60,398 nt of DNA from Cruorifilaria tuberocauda (GCA_013365365.1 JABVXU010000339.1:1-60398), one strand, 5' to 3'. Counted from the first letter of the stretch, positions 13,002 to 26,346 are shown. Made by a program: numbers and translations. Notes: generated by a model from the letters alone, not told the origin.

Positions 13002-14814
13002 TTTGGTCTCGTAATTGGAACTGATAAGTCTGGAATAATAATAATAGACTGATAATAAAAGAACTTTTGCTGAATTATAATGAAGTAAAGTGACTTGCAT
13101 TAAAGATAGGACTAATGTATTACGAACGATCTTCCTATACCAATAAGACGCGCCATTAATCCAACTACGAATAATTTGAATTCAAATTTCAATCTAATCG
13201 ATACACTATTAACAGCACAAAAGCAACACCGATAACTCTGCAATCAATGATAGAAGTTGTTATGCGAAGTCGATATAGCATAGTATTGTATGTACAGTTA
13301 GAGGTCATTGAGGACAGTTTAAAATGAAAGATAGGATGAGCGATTGATGCAAACAGGTCAAGCTTCTCTGATAACGTCAGCGTGTGCGTATGTGTATGAC
13401 TGAAGAAAGCAGTGGTCATCAGAATGATGATTGTCCAAAATACCTTAGTCAACCTGCTTATTATTTACTCGCTTATCATATCATATCATTTATCATTCAC
13501 TTCATCCGTGTGGTGTGGCATTGTAATGTGAAATTGAGTAAATGAGCTAAACAGTTAGTCATTCAGTGTGGCAATTAGTTGCTATTAGAGTGATTGATTC
13601 CAAAAGAATGAGAGAATGGAGCTGAAAAATGGTATGAGTAGTGGAGGAGACAGTACTTCTTGCATGTGATCTGATAGACAAATAACTAATTGAGTGGAAT
13701 GCTTTTTCTTGTTAATTTTTAACATTCCAACAGCATCGTTCCTTTTTCAAATTATTTTTCGAAGATATCACAATGAAGTTTTGATGATACTAGTCAGAAG
13801 AGAATTAGTATAAGACGAATGGTTTACACCTATCTAGTGATACCGCAAATCTCTAACGAAATCATTTATTGAACAGCTTCATCGTATCCAATTCCATATA
13901 TCTTTCTGTTCAACGTGTTTGCATTGACGATTGTGTCTTTGCTGATTCTCGTTAGAGAATGTTTTGAATATTAAATTTAATTGAGGAAGACCGAAATGGA
14001 GTAGGATTATGTTACGAGAAGTGGCGATGATCAGCTATACTTTTAAACAGTTTCAGGTATCAGAATTTTTGAAAGCAAGTTGATAAATTAGAGATTTCTC
14101 AAATTCAACCATGTATGCACAGATAATATAACAAAGTATCAAATTCAGCGAGAATCATGGAAACGAGTTATTCCAAAGTTTCCGAAGTTATTAATTGACT
14201 GATCCATCTAATCTCAATACTAATTTCTTAATCACTTGTTCTGATTCAAATGGCTGTCAATGAACTGCTCAAAAGAAAAGCATCTGCTTAAGGAAAACCA
14301 AATGTTAGAGTGACAGGTGTCTACCAACTTAACTATTAATTGATTGATACCACTTTATGCACAAAAAGATGCGTATGAAATAATCGCATTAATCTTCCAA
14401 AAGTGTTCATTTGTTTTATGGAGTAGTTACAAAAAAGGGATAGGTGTATTTTATGCTTTCAACCAAAAAATTGCAAATTTATTTATTTACTCGACCTAAC
14501 GATTCTTATCGAGTAACAATGATTCGGATTCGGCAAAATTGATCATCAAAGTAACTGATAGTTAATTTTACTGATATAAATCGGCTCACAATTCTACTAC
14601 GATAGAAATCAATGGTATAAGCAAAATGAAAACACTACAGGATAAATCAATTTTAAAAATTTGATGGAAGACAGAAGTAAAAAGTGAAAAAGTGTAAATT
14701 ATTATTATTAGAAGCGATCCTACTATGAATAATAGTATATGAAGGGATAATAAGTGAGAGAAATATTAATATAATGAAAACAATCAATCATAAGAAGTCA
14801 GTAGCCGTCAGGAT
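13002..14814. other. Intergenic region upstream of TRAIP, no gene supported
   Basis: About 1.8 kb between the TRAIP start codon and the stop of the next minus-strand gene. The open frame at 13189-13452 (minus) has a run of His/Thr codons from a CA-rich stretch and no family signature. The region should hold the TRAIP promoter. Confidence 0.5.
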
Positions 14815-16676
14815 TCATAATGATGTGCGCAATAGACCATTGATCTTCCAAGTTTGTGTACTTTTCACAGGGTACTCAAATGTGGTCACATAGCCATTAT
14901 CATCATTGTCCGAATCATGTTCTCTTAGCAGTGTTGTCGATCGACGGTTTTGATCGGATTGCTCTGTACTTGTTGTCGCGGTATTTTCATTACTCCGAGC
15001 AGTTTCTAAAACCTCTTCAGCCCGAAAATTCTTCGTTTCATCTAATTCTTGCTCGAAACTCCGCAAAATTGATGATGAAGCATTTGCTTGCAAGGAATAT
15101 AGCAATTCACCCGTATTACCGATCTGTGCTGCATCATTTTGTAGATTTATGGTCGAATCATCAAGAAATGGTCGCGATGGCTGCAGACATCGCCGTCCCA
15201 TCGGTTGCTGTTGCTCCAGAAGCTTCAAAGAAATTTGCACTTTTTAATTTTAGCAATTCGAAATCACTGAGAATTTTAACTGCAAATTCAAATTCCTCAA
15301 AGTTGAGAATCAGTTACAGAAATTTACTTCTTTCGTTTTTCGCCTTCAGTTATGAAAATGATTACTGTAACGAAATTACTGGAAGCAAGCAATCTCGAAA
15401 TAGTTATTTCCTATCTTTTTTAAAAAAGAATGAGAAATATATTCACTAACGACAGCATGAATTATCTTTTACTTGGTTTCATGTATTACTATGTTGGAAA
15501 TATAGGAAACAAAAACATAAGTTAAAAAGCTACCGAGAGTTTGGTTTTCATGTAAGCGATGATATCGATATATCGTTGTTCGGTTGCTTTTCTGTCTCGC
15601 TGTTCCTTCTTCAATTCACATTTATATTTTTCCACTTCTTCCATCATACTTCTCTCGTTAACAATTCTCAAATCTCTTTCTGCTCGTAACCGTCCTTTAT
15701 AGTCTTTTAGCTTCTTTTTCTGTTCTCGAAGTCTATACTCCATCTCCTGGAAATTTTCACAGACTTACAATTCGAAGAAAAACAGTTGACAGATCATTAG
15801 GTTTTTTTCTTCTTTTTAGTGATTAAGAGAAGAAAGGATGGAATACCACTTTGTTATGTCTCTAAACAAACCCTAATCTGTTGTGCTCGCTCATATTCCG
15901 CTGTCCAAGAATCTGAACCGGAATCTGAATCATCCAAATTACGATTGTATGTGTTTACCAACATTGTTGGTGATGGATCACCACTGCCGTATTCTGACGT
16001 GGATGCAAGACGGCGAAAACACTGCTGTTGTCGACGACGACGACGACGACAAGTCTATGATTAAAAAAGAAGCATTTTAACTGAACCTTTATTGAAAAAA
16101 ATTCAATACTATCGAAAATTCAAATTCAGTTCTGGATAATTTGAATTGATTTCCATAAGGTAAATCTGTTTAAGAAGATGCAAACGGGATAAATGATTTA
16201 AAAAAAAGAAGTGAAGCTAAAAGATGGATATAAAATGGAGTGAAGTAACTAGGCATTGACAGAAATGCTTTCGAACTTCAAAATCGTTACGGACCGTTTC
16301 ACCGGGAATAATTACATTTTGATGCAGGGAACAATCCGGAACACCACTGTAGGCATCATATTCATAAATACTTAGATCATCGGGACACGAGTGTGGACCA
16401 CGATATACACGCGGTCGAATAGCTGTATGATAGGCTGCTGTAGCGTTTAATTGGTTATCATGTTGGGCATTTTTTCTGGAGATTCCATAAGTTTCATCTT
16501 CCTGAATATTTCACATTCATTCACTCTTTTACATAATTCCAATAATTTCGAAACTTTAATAAAGAAAATTTAATCTGCAATTTGACTTGGAACACCGAAC
16601 ACAATCAAATGAAGTTCAGTGGATGAAATTGGATAGAAAACGACGTACCGCTACCACTTTCTTCGCTTTCCTCCAT
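14815..16676 (-). CDS. Coiled-coil protein B, tandem paralogue of A (family not recognised)
   Basis: Four well-supported exons on the minus strand: 16295-16501, 15872-16054, 15534-15746 and 14815-15222, all with phase-0 boundaries. I do not recognise the family. Exon by exon the protein shows ATAAYHTAIRPRVYRG...SC; a six-arginine then three-glutamine run (TCRRRRRRQQQ); NTYNRNLDDSDSGSDSW; a 71-residue coiled coil (for example EMEYRLREQKKKLKDYKG); and an acidic, serine-rich tail with HDSDNDDNGYVTTFEYP. The same order of motifs occurs in gene A just upstream, and the coiled-coil exon is exactly 213 nt in both. No in-frame Met lies in exon 16295-16501, so a further 5' exon is required. The best local candidate is 16649-16676 (M, EESEESGS, then a GTACGT donor), which joins in frame if the next acceptor is used at 16497 (about 344 residues). 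Alternatively exon 1 of gene A could be used. Confidence 0.65.
16032..16050. repeat. CGA trinucleotide repeat coding for arginines in gene B
   Basis: Six CGA units on the + strand. On the minus strand they read as five CGT codons plus one CGA in frame (six arginines), followed directly by CAA CAG CAG (three glutamines). The repeat sits at the start of exon 15872-16054, in a position that is not conserved in paralogue A, so the tract probably expanded after duplication. Confidence 0.9.
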
Positions 16677-18353
16677 TTTAACCAACTTTTAATCATTGCA
16701 TATACCTCAAAAATATCGTTGCGAATAAGACAAATGATTGTTTCGGGATATTCGAATGAAAATGAAGAATAAAGGGAGTGATTCGAGAAAGAAAACAGCT
16801 TTAAAATACAGGTAACCAACTAATTCTGCACCAATTTGGGTCTATTACGATAGTCAATTACAATTTTATTTAAAAAGTGTCGGAAATAATTTTAAAATGA
16901 ATAACTGTATCGTTCAATTATAAGATTAAGCAGGATCAGATACGCTCACACTTCATGAACCTATAAGCGCTTTGAACCCTTGCAAACAAGCTCACAACGT
17001 GACACAAGAGACGGAAATCTTGAGAACGGAATCGATCTTTACTACTCCAGCTGCAATTTCCACAAAAAATTAAAATTTTAGCTGAAAGATAACAGGAAGT
17101 GAGAAGATTAAGGTTCAAAGAGGGAAGAACTGTAAATGATTTATGGGGCACGAAAAGGAAATAGAGATGGAAAGTGGGTAGGAAACAACGGCCGATCCTT
17201 TCATACCTGAGGAAGGAAGAGAGGAGAAGATCCTTTGTCGCCCTCTGACCCAGCTATCATCAAATTGTTTGGAGGGAGAGAAAGGACACCTCTCCATCAT
17301 CAATCTTCCTCTCTTATATCACCAAATGAAATTTCTCCATTTATTCTCAACAATTTCGATCAAGCAAATGTCGACCGTTAAAATCTTTAATGCCAGATTT
17401 CGAATAATTTTGCGAAAATCTTTATTGATCAAGATATCAGGAAATCGCTACCTATCACTTGATAAGTAGAAAAGGAAATTGGGAAACTGTTGTGAATATA
17501 ATGCTTAAATTAGATAAAACATTATAAAGTAAAACTGAAACAGCGTCCAAATGCATACCAACCAACTTATTAATATTAATATATTATTGCTCCGCAGCTA
17601 ATTTTAATCTTATAGAAGACAGGAAGATGCTGTTTCCTTTCGGCTGATCCGATCTAGAATCATGTAGTGAGGCGTTTGAATCTCAAACAATCAAACACTT
17701 TAATACTTCCCATATAGTAAAGACCAAACACCAGCTCGATAAACTTTATTTCTCGCTCGATACTCATTACAATTTTACTCTACTATAACCATAGACAATG
17801 CTGCGACTCTATAAATTACTACTCAACTCTGTAGATGAAAACTGAACAAATTTCTCTCCGATCTAAACCCAAACTGAATAACACGGAATATATGTGGATA
17901 GAGCGCTTCGGCAGATTTTAATTTAGGATAATCAAAAAATGTGTTTGATGGATAAACCAGTCCATACGGTAATGGTGAGAAATTATTACATATTTGTTTC
18001 TGGAGCAAATGCTTCATATAATGATAAACCAATTACTTCAACATACTTCAAATGAATGCATTAAGCATAACGAATAAGAACGACGTTCCAAATTCAAACA
18101 ATACCAAATTTCAACGGTGAACATACAGAAAATAAAGATGCATTATCATTTACTCAATATAGTCACAACTACATCAAATGAAAAAATCAAAAATTACAGT
18201 TCGGCAAAGTAAATTATAAAATTTCTGACTCCCAGAGCAGTCCTTCAGCTATTCAAATTGATGCATAACTTTTCTATTAGCTCTAAAGATCATTTCATCT
18301 CCCGAAATCTACAAACATCAATACTGGTTCAATTAATTTTATCGGATCACCAC
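16677..18353. other. Gap between paralogues B and A, no complete exon supported
   Basis: About 1.7 kb. I searched the minus strand for a second copy of the start of gene A (MSNFLKMFRSKK) and did not find one. Open frames at 16936-17151 and 17823-18032 (minus) do not resemble either paralogue. The stretch should contain the gene B promoter if B is independent. Confidence 0.45.
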
Positions 18354-20471
18354 TTAAATATTAGTAGATTTAAGCATTATATCACGTTGTCTAAGCTTTG
18401 TGTCACTACTCGACCGTCGAATTCCTGACGTTGCTGCTTTATCGTCAAACCCATGTAATGCTTTCGCTGCGGCAGCAGTTGCACGATCAATTGCACGCAA
18501 GGTTTCTTCTAAGGTTGTGGAGCCCTCATTTTCACGAGTAGAGAAGGAACTACCGGATATTGTGCGTCGTTCAGCTTCCACAGACGAAGTGACCTGTCAG
18601 GATAAAATTCAGTAATTTATATCAATATAACATCGATAAATTAATCAAAAGATTGTAAAACTTATTGGACCTTAATTAACTGCTCATTGTGAGAAAATAA
18701 TTAAAGAAATGCTGAAACAGAAATACAGATGTAAACAGCTTTATCACTTAGCTTTATTCTGTTTTTCACCTTTTATACTATTTTCATTTGCCAAGCATTT
18801 ATAAATAACAGTCAAAAGTTAATGAATCTGAAATGAAACACACGAAAAGCTTTTTCATCCCTATCGGAGTTGAGATAGTAGACAAAATCTTTTATCTCGC
18901 TACCGAGAAAAATGTCTATTAAAATCTCCATATTTTTCTCAAAAAAATTTGAAAACTCAAGTGGGAAACCGCGTTACCTCATTAATACGAAAGTTCCTCA
19001 CTTCGTCAACACTTCCTTCATTTATCGTGCTACAGTGTAATGTAGACGGTATTGGTGCGGTAGAACTGGAAGTTGCAGAACAAGCTAGTTCAGTCATTGC
19101 AAGTACTGATGATTGACCATTTGAAGTCGATGGTGGTGAACAAAAAAGCGAAGGTCCCTTGAAACCGTCAGTCATAAGTTTTGGACAAGGCTGTTTCAGC
19201 TGCTGAAAAACAAATACAAAATTAAAAAAGGAAGAATATGCGTTAAAAGAGAATCTGACTGGTATCGTATAAACATCGTCAACATTTTTGCCAGGTAAGA
19301 AATAACTTATGATAATTTTTTTGTTGTCCTGCGTAGCACAGCCTTGGCTACTGAAATGATAATCACTTGAAAAGGAGAGTGAGGGAATGTGTCAAAAAAT
19401 TACTTTCTCTAAAGCGCTGATTCTGTTTCGATATGATTTTTGCTCATTCTTGAGCATTTCTACTAACTGAGTTAATCGCTGGATATCTTCAACAAATTTG
19501 CTTTCAACATGCTGTCGTACTATGCGTTCAGACATCAATTTTTGTTTATATGAATTTTTACGCTCTTCTTCCCGACGAAGACGATAGAGAAGAGCGTCTA
19601 GCTTCGTCTCTAAAACCTGAAAACTGCTTCCTTATATTCTTTCTCAAAAATTAAAATTATAAGTCATTCTCTCTCATTTTACCCTTTGATATTTCAGTTT
19701 AGATGAGTTGGCACTGTAAAAATATCATATCTTTATTGAATATTAAAAATGTACCTGAACTGTATCATCATTGTTTGTACCACTACCATTTTGTGAGTCG
19801 TATGAATCATCAGAGTCCAAAATTTCCGAATCATAAGTGTTCTTGGTAAACATAGAAACCCGACCATGGATTCGATCGTTTTCAGCATGTGACCGCTTCG
19901 TACATCGTACATTACCCTAAAACAAGTAATGCATAATACAATTATGAAATCAATGATTAGAATTGTAAGCAAATGGTAATACAAATTTATGTCACCAAAA
20001 AGCCGACCCTGTTGTGGAAATCGATTGAATGACGAAATCTATCGTATTTGTCGTACTCTTCTCGACCAACACATGATCGTGAGGTTTTATATTGCCTTGG
20101 TTGAGTAACTGTATGATAAGCGGCGGTGGGCTTCAATAATGAATCATCGACACTTCGTATTCGAGAAATTCGCTTATCACGTCTTGACGATCCATTACTG
20201 TAATTCTCTTTGCTGCGATGTTTCGCCTTTTCCTGAAATCGTCTCAAGTTCAAGTTGTTCTGGTAGCTACACTGTCCATTATTTAAGTAGTGTTATTATT
20301 AATGCAGAGTCTGGATGTCACAGAAAATTAATCACTCTAATCATCTAAATATGATTAGCAAAATGGAGGATAGATCAGAGGTCGTTGTCTAATACTAACC
20401 TCATATCCCATGCTGCAGCTATCCTTTTCCGTTGTCTTCTTCGAGCGAAACATTTTTAAGAAGTTTGACAT
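18354..20471 (-). CDS. Coiled-coil protein A, tandem paralogue of B (family not recognised)
   Basis: Six exons on the minus strand, all with phase-0 boundaries: 20400-20471, 19996-20232, 19755-19916, 19404-19616, 18978-19202 and 18354-18593. They give 382 residues from ATG 20471 to TAA 18354-18356. The start MSNFLKMFRSKKTTEK is basic and has no signal peptide. Around residue 60 is PTAAYHTVTQPRQYKTSRSC. The third exon carries MFTKNTYDSEILDSDDSYDS. The fourth (71 codons) is a coiled coil (LETKLDALLYRLRREEER, then QKLMSERIVRQHVESK). The tail is serine/threonine-rich, then helical with an alanine run (RATAAAAKALHGFDD). Absence of membrane segments suggests a cytoplasmic or cytoskeletal adaptor, but that is inference. 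I cannot name an orthologue. Confidence 0.75.
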
Positions 20472-21801
20472 GATGACAGGAATGAACAAAATGGACAAAC
20501 GTCCCACGATACGCTAATATTAGACAGCTGGACAGAGCAGCACCAACTGTTCCGCCAAACAGACCAATTCAAAATTCAAATCTTACCGCTTCTTTTCACC
20601 GTTATTACCTGATGTAGCATGATGCAACGCTCATGTCTCACATAATTCAAGTCCGAGGGAATGAGCCATCCCGTGAATTAAGTTAGAGATTTTTAGCTGG
20701 GATGAATCAATGAATTCAATATTGGTGGACAATTAATTTTCGGAGAGAAACAGAAATTAATGAAGTACTAATCGATAGACAAAGGGCAGTAAGGAGCATG
20801 GAAATTGCTTGCGCCAACTTTTTCCACTTCTAGGCCAACTTCTTTCCACAGAAATCCTTCTGGCAACTTCTTCCTGAGGAATTCTCCTACTACTGTGAAG
20901 ATAAATGCATTGCCAATAAATTATCTTTCTTTCCGCTCTAACTCAACTTCAATTTCTGCATTTCCTTAAATTAGGCCGAAAAACTAAAACTAAACTTTCA
21001 ACTAGGTCCTCTTCCTGTGCTCAGAAAGAGTCTTATTTCTTATCATGAAAAATGATAAACAGAAAATGGAACTGATTTACCTTTAATTAAGATCGATGCA
21101 TTCAGCAAAAGCTTTAGCTTACTTTAGCAGCCCAAAATTTACCATTGCATAAAAATTTAAACGCTCGCTTTCAAGTTTATCTTGCTTGGTATTTTTGAAT
21201 TTTATTTTGGAATCTAAGTTTCTCCCGGTTAATAATTGCAATAGTTGAAGAACTTTATGAAAAAAGAATATACCACTGAAAATGATTTTATTCCTAGTAG
21301 ACAGGTAAAAAGTACACGCTACTCGTAGACTATCTGATTATTAATCATTTCATTTTTCTTATCGAACATTCCATCAGTTTTCCTTTCTTCCGGAACCGGT
21401 TTCCACTTCTTATTTTGATTTCTAATCATTTTTATGGTGTTAACTTTACTCTTTGCCATTTTATCACAGTTATTTTTCTTCCATCGAACTATTTAAGATT
21501 CTAACATCCGTTATATCAATCTCTCTTTTTCATTAGTGCGAAAGTTAATGCATAAAAATCTTTACTAGTATATTTGGTTAATCAATAATGTGAAAATCAG
21601 CGTTTGTGAGTTCGGTCTAGAGAAATGATTAGAGAAAAATGATAAAGTAAATGTAGTGTAATTAACACAACTGTGAGATGAAGATGACGAAGAGAAATGA
21701 AAGGAAAAAGTATTACTTTAGATACTTTTAAATAATTGAAAAAGAAATTTACGAATTGGCTTAATAAAGTTTTGATGAAATAATTTGATCAAACGAGATA
21801 T

Positions 21802-22242
21802 TTGTTTATTTCACGATATATGACAATCAAAGTTGACTGGTTTCAACAGCATATCTCTGCCTACCTGTTTAGCAGTGAAATTACTTGTACTGAGAAAGGG
21901 AGAAATGTATTTTGGAGGAAAAGTACACGGACGAACTTTGTGTTTCGAGACAAATTTCATGATGGAATAAATGAAGGTATCATTAGCATTGTAATTTTGA
22001 GGGAAATGAATAGCTTTCACCACGTCAGGGTGAAAGTAATTGCTGCATCTATAAATCGAGATTTGAATAACCGTTGGTTGAGTTTCCAGCCGACCAAGGA
22101 TATTTATCAATAAATTATAAATAACTGTTTCAAAACTGGACTGAATTAAATCATTGTAATTGTTCGAGAAAAGAAAAGAGTGTCTGCAGAGTTCTCGTCT
22201 TGTTGAACGGTTATCTAACTCTTTCCAAACATGAGTTCTCAT
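21802..22242. other. Overlapping open frames on both strands, no recognised product
   Basis: The minus strand is open for 143 codons (21811-22242) and the + strand for 103 codons (21802-22113) over the same DNA. In sequence this rich in A and T, an open frame of 143 codons is expected only rarely. Neither translation contains a motif I recognise, and neither has strong splice signals at its edges. It could be an exon of an unknown gene, a degenerate element, or chance. Confidence 0.2.
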
Positions 22243-23485
22243 AAATGCTCGAAATCATCCATTGAGAGTTTCCAAGAGAGAATTCTCAGAACAAAGAAGT
22301 AACAGAACTGAATTCGCTTTAGTAGGAAAATTAGTTGAAAATCGATAGCATGAAGCAGAAGAAGCGAACTATTCTCTCTTCAACGGCCCACCTTTTATGA
22401 TTATGATTTCCCGAAGAGTTTTAACTCTTAATTGCATTTCCATGTTCATCGAGGATTACATCTACGACTTCTTCTTCCATAGAAATACCGAGAAGATGTC
22501 GAAGAATCGAAGGTAGTACTCTCCTTCATTTACAAATAATATTCTCACATTCTTATCACCCTTTATGCATTTAGTTTATGGTAAATCCTTAATAATATGA
22601 AACTATCTTTCTAGAAAGTTATTAAAATGGTCAGAATCATCTCAATCCAATCATCTCAACACACATTTCTCTCTGAGTGGAGTGTAGAGGCAATTCAGAA
22701 AGATGAATATCGTCTAAATGACGAATTAAATTAGTTCCGTTGATTGAATAATGACGTAGCACGGGAAGACATAAATGTCATGCGTAAACGAGAATGATTA
22801 AAAATCATATTAATTTAAACGCTTGTGATACAAACTGGAGCTGATTTAACTTTTGTTGCAGTTTACGATATGAGTATTTTTTCGATATTGAAAGAATCTT
22901 AAAAATAAATACTTCAGTTCTTCGTTCATTACATCACAAGCAAGGAAAATTCAACTTTAGATCTAACTCTTCTTTCGTTCAGGAATCACTCTCGAAATTT
23001 CAGCAAGATTTGTTTAAATTTACGAAAAGACGAAGAAATTCTCCTCTCGTCACAACGATTCGGTGATTCGAAGAGAGAAGGAACTGTTTAGATTACAATT
23101 TGTTTATGTGTGATGCCCGTATCACATCGAGTGCAATTATCATCCACTCTCTTGCCTTTCCGGTAAGCAGCAGTGAAATGAAGGTCTTTGCGAATTATTC
23201 CTCTGGCTAAATCACTTCTCCACTTGCATGATGAGTTGTTTTCTGCTTATCTTCTATTATCTTTCTGGGGAAATCAAACTGCCCAGTTGTATTTTCCGGT
23301 TGTTTATATTGAGGAATATGCGTATTCTGTCTCCGGATACATTAATTTCCACTTTTCCCCGGATAAATGTTCCTTCTCGTTCGGTGTAATTGGAATATCA
23401 CTATTCCGTTCCTCAAAGAAATTCGAAATGTACAAATTCACTGATATTCATCGAAAGATAGTGTAATCAGATGTAGACAATAAGA

Positions 23486-23499
23486 GGGAGAGAGAGAGA
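23486..23499. repeat. GA microsatellite
   Basis: Short GA run within a purine-rich stretch in the gene-poor region. Confidence 0.85.
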
Positions 23500-25310
23500 T
23501 AAAGAGAGGATAAAGAGGTGTCGGCCAGAAAAGTACACGGGAAGAAATATCGAGATTAATGAAAAATTCCCTTCAAGTTGACATCTGCCGTCATTTTCAA
23601 TATATCATGTCACTGGACAATTTAATCATTCTCGGTGTGGTGATGATTCCGATCTCCTCTCTTGTCTTCCATTCAATTGAAATGTCAATAAGAAATGCAT
23701 TATTGTAGGAGATATTTTAATCTCAATAAAACTATCTTATTTTCATTTCTCCATATGAAATTTTGTACATTTACAGAATCTCTTTCCGAGTTACAAATCT
23801 GTCTCAGCCACTCGAGTAATATCAGTAAATCCGTAAAGACGGAAGAAATGAAATTATTCTAAGGTTCCATAGACTATTTTCCAAAAAATGGAAACTAGAT
23901 GTGAACAATTATTTATCAAAAATAATTTGCAGGTAATCTCAGTTAATTTAAAACGAAGACTCTGTTTAATTCAAATTTAGCTTAATTTTTATTTTAGAAA
24001 GAGTTGAAGAAAAGCAATGAGGATTTTTATTAATTAATTTTCCGCCAATCCCAATAAATGGTTTTAGATTTTAATCATTCTTACAGCTTGAAAATGGCAG
24101 GAAAAGTATTCATTTATCATATCATTATATATTTTACAAAAAGCCACCTTTTACTGGTATATGATTTTAGTAAATTTATACTGGGAAATGGTAAATCGTT
24201 TATAGATGATAAGATCATATAGTTTCTCGATTTGATACGAGTCGTTGAAGTTTAGTCATTTTGCATGAAGAACTGACTTTTGCTTTAACGAAAGGTACAT
24301 GGAAAAATCATTTCGATCTCGAACCAGTTACTTCAAGACGAGTGATATTATCATGTTAAGCACATTGGAATAGAGACAGAGGATGACTGGTTAACAGTTA
24401 TGTTATTTCATTTCAATTCTTTCCATCTCCCAGACTGCCAACAATGATCCTTTCATACAATTATCCTACTGTTATTTTGCTCCATTTATTAATTGTTCGT
24501 TTCCCTGCACTATTGATAGGTAATTAATGGGGAAGTTAATATGTTTAGCCATACCCAGAATTCACTTTTTTTGGCTCTATTAGTGATTGATATCAGCACG
24601 TTCTGATTTACCATTTCAGTGTATTCGCGAAAAACTTGTCTTTTTCCCAAATATACATACAACTTTTGCTATGTCGAAGCTTTTTTTGCACCAAATAACT
24701 GTTGTTTAATATCGATTGAATGCCTAATTAGACTGTAAAGATGTAAAAGAGAATGAGAATGATAGCAATGAATGATTTATAGATGATAGATTTAGTTTTG
24801 TGTAATGATAGGGGGAAATTTACCGATTACTACCGTCCGTCCGTGAATTCACTCATTTCTGAAATGATACCAAGATGTGTACGTCCCAGTATGTGTTCCA
24901 CTTTAAAAAAAAGCGGTATTTCGATTTGAGTAGAAGTATACGATGTTTACTTATCAATCATTCGTTTCATAGATCGAGAAGAATATAGCGAACATAGCAC
25001 CGTAACAGTCGTTTGTATTTCAAAACTTCTTTACTTTCAGATGAATTAATTAGCTGATTCTTTTTTCTTTCTCATCTTTCCTCAGCGTATCATTACTTGC
25101 TGTTACTAAGAGCTATTTCCGCTAAGTGGCAACCGGAACTAAGCTTCTTAGGTAATACTGGTAGTTATGAATAATGCATTTCATCCGTCAGTAGTATCTC
25201 CTTTGTTAACAATAATATATATTGATTCGTTTTCTTACTTTCACATCTCTTTTTCCAAACTTTCTTTTGTTGACGTTTGAACTTCCCAATTAATTATACC
25301 TTCCACAGCA

Positions 25311-25325
25311 TCTCTCTCTCTCTCC
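25311..25325. repeat. CT microsatellite
   Basis: Seven CT units followed by a pyrimidine-rich tail on the + strand. Confidence 0.85.
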
Positions 25326-26318
25326 CTCTATTTTTCCTTTTTTCTGTTGCAAACGAAAACTTTAAAAATTGAATAGCGGTAAAGAAGATCAAAAACATGC
25401 CGGTATATGAGCATGCATAATTTCAGACGCATGATAACTCAACCATTCACGGAAGTAATTCAAGCGTCACGCCCATCCTCTGCAATCCTTTGTGATTAGG
25501 CTATTATTCATCAATGCTTGAGATAAAAGTATTGCAAATTTTTCGCCCATATTCAAGTTTCCAGAAAAAAGGTTATCAGAAATTGCAAACAGTTTTCATT
25601 GAAAGATAGCAAAAACGAGTTTGCTGAAAGTTTGCCCTTTCTTAATTTTCTCTGATTAATTGAACTGTATGAAATTTCTGCTCTTTCAGACTACATTTCC
25701 TTCTGTGTCATCAGTTAGCTAACCTCCAGATCTTTTCAATGCTATACTAAACTTTCGTGAAATGTTTTTTGAGCTCTAGAAATTGAAAGAAATGCAATCT
25801 TTTAGCAGAATGTTAAAAGACATTTATTGAACTTTAAGTTGAAATTTAGCAATTTCGTTGAATTTTTAAAATGGCCACTTTTGAAGAATTGAAAGAAGAC
25901 AGCTTTTATTTCTTAGTTGAACAGAAACGGTTCAAAAGTAATCTGTCAAAAAACTGATTTGATGTGTTATGTTGTGCTAAGATATGGGAATCATCATCGC
26001 TTACAATATCACAACAAAATGAATTTCATTGAAGTATCATCTATCCGAATTACCTGGGATAGAAGAGAATTTAATCAGCTTTTTATCACTATCACTTAAC
26101 TCAATGAGATGCATTTTACTAATTCATCAACTTACTTTTCAAGTGAGTCATTCTCAAAGAATAAATTACCTCAGTTCAACCTTGATAGTTTGAAGTGATT
26201 CGTTCATACTGTCGTACGATTATTAAGGAAATTCAAGATGTAAGATGAACCATTGTTACAGAATAAATGATTCTCATGTTTTTAAAAAAGAGACAAGTTT
26301 CAATCCTTTCATAAAATA

Positions 26319-26346
26319 CTAATCACTGATGATAATTAGTGATTAG
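26319..26346. repeat. Perfect 9-bp inverted repeat with 10-nt loop
   Basis: CTAATCACT at 26319-26327 is the exact reverse complement of AGTGATTAG at 26338-26346. It lies about 1.4 kb upstream of the transporter. It could be a dimeric factor site or a hairpin. In AT-rich DNA of this length some such matches arise by chance. Confidence 0.6.
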
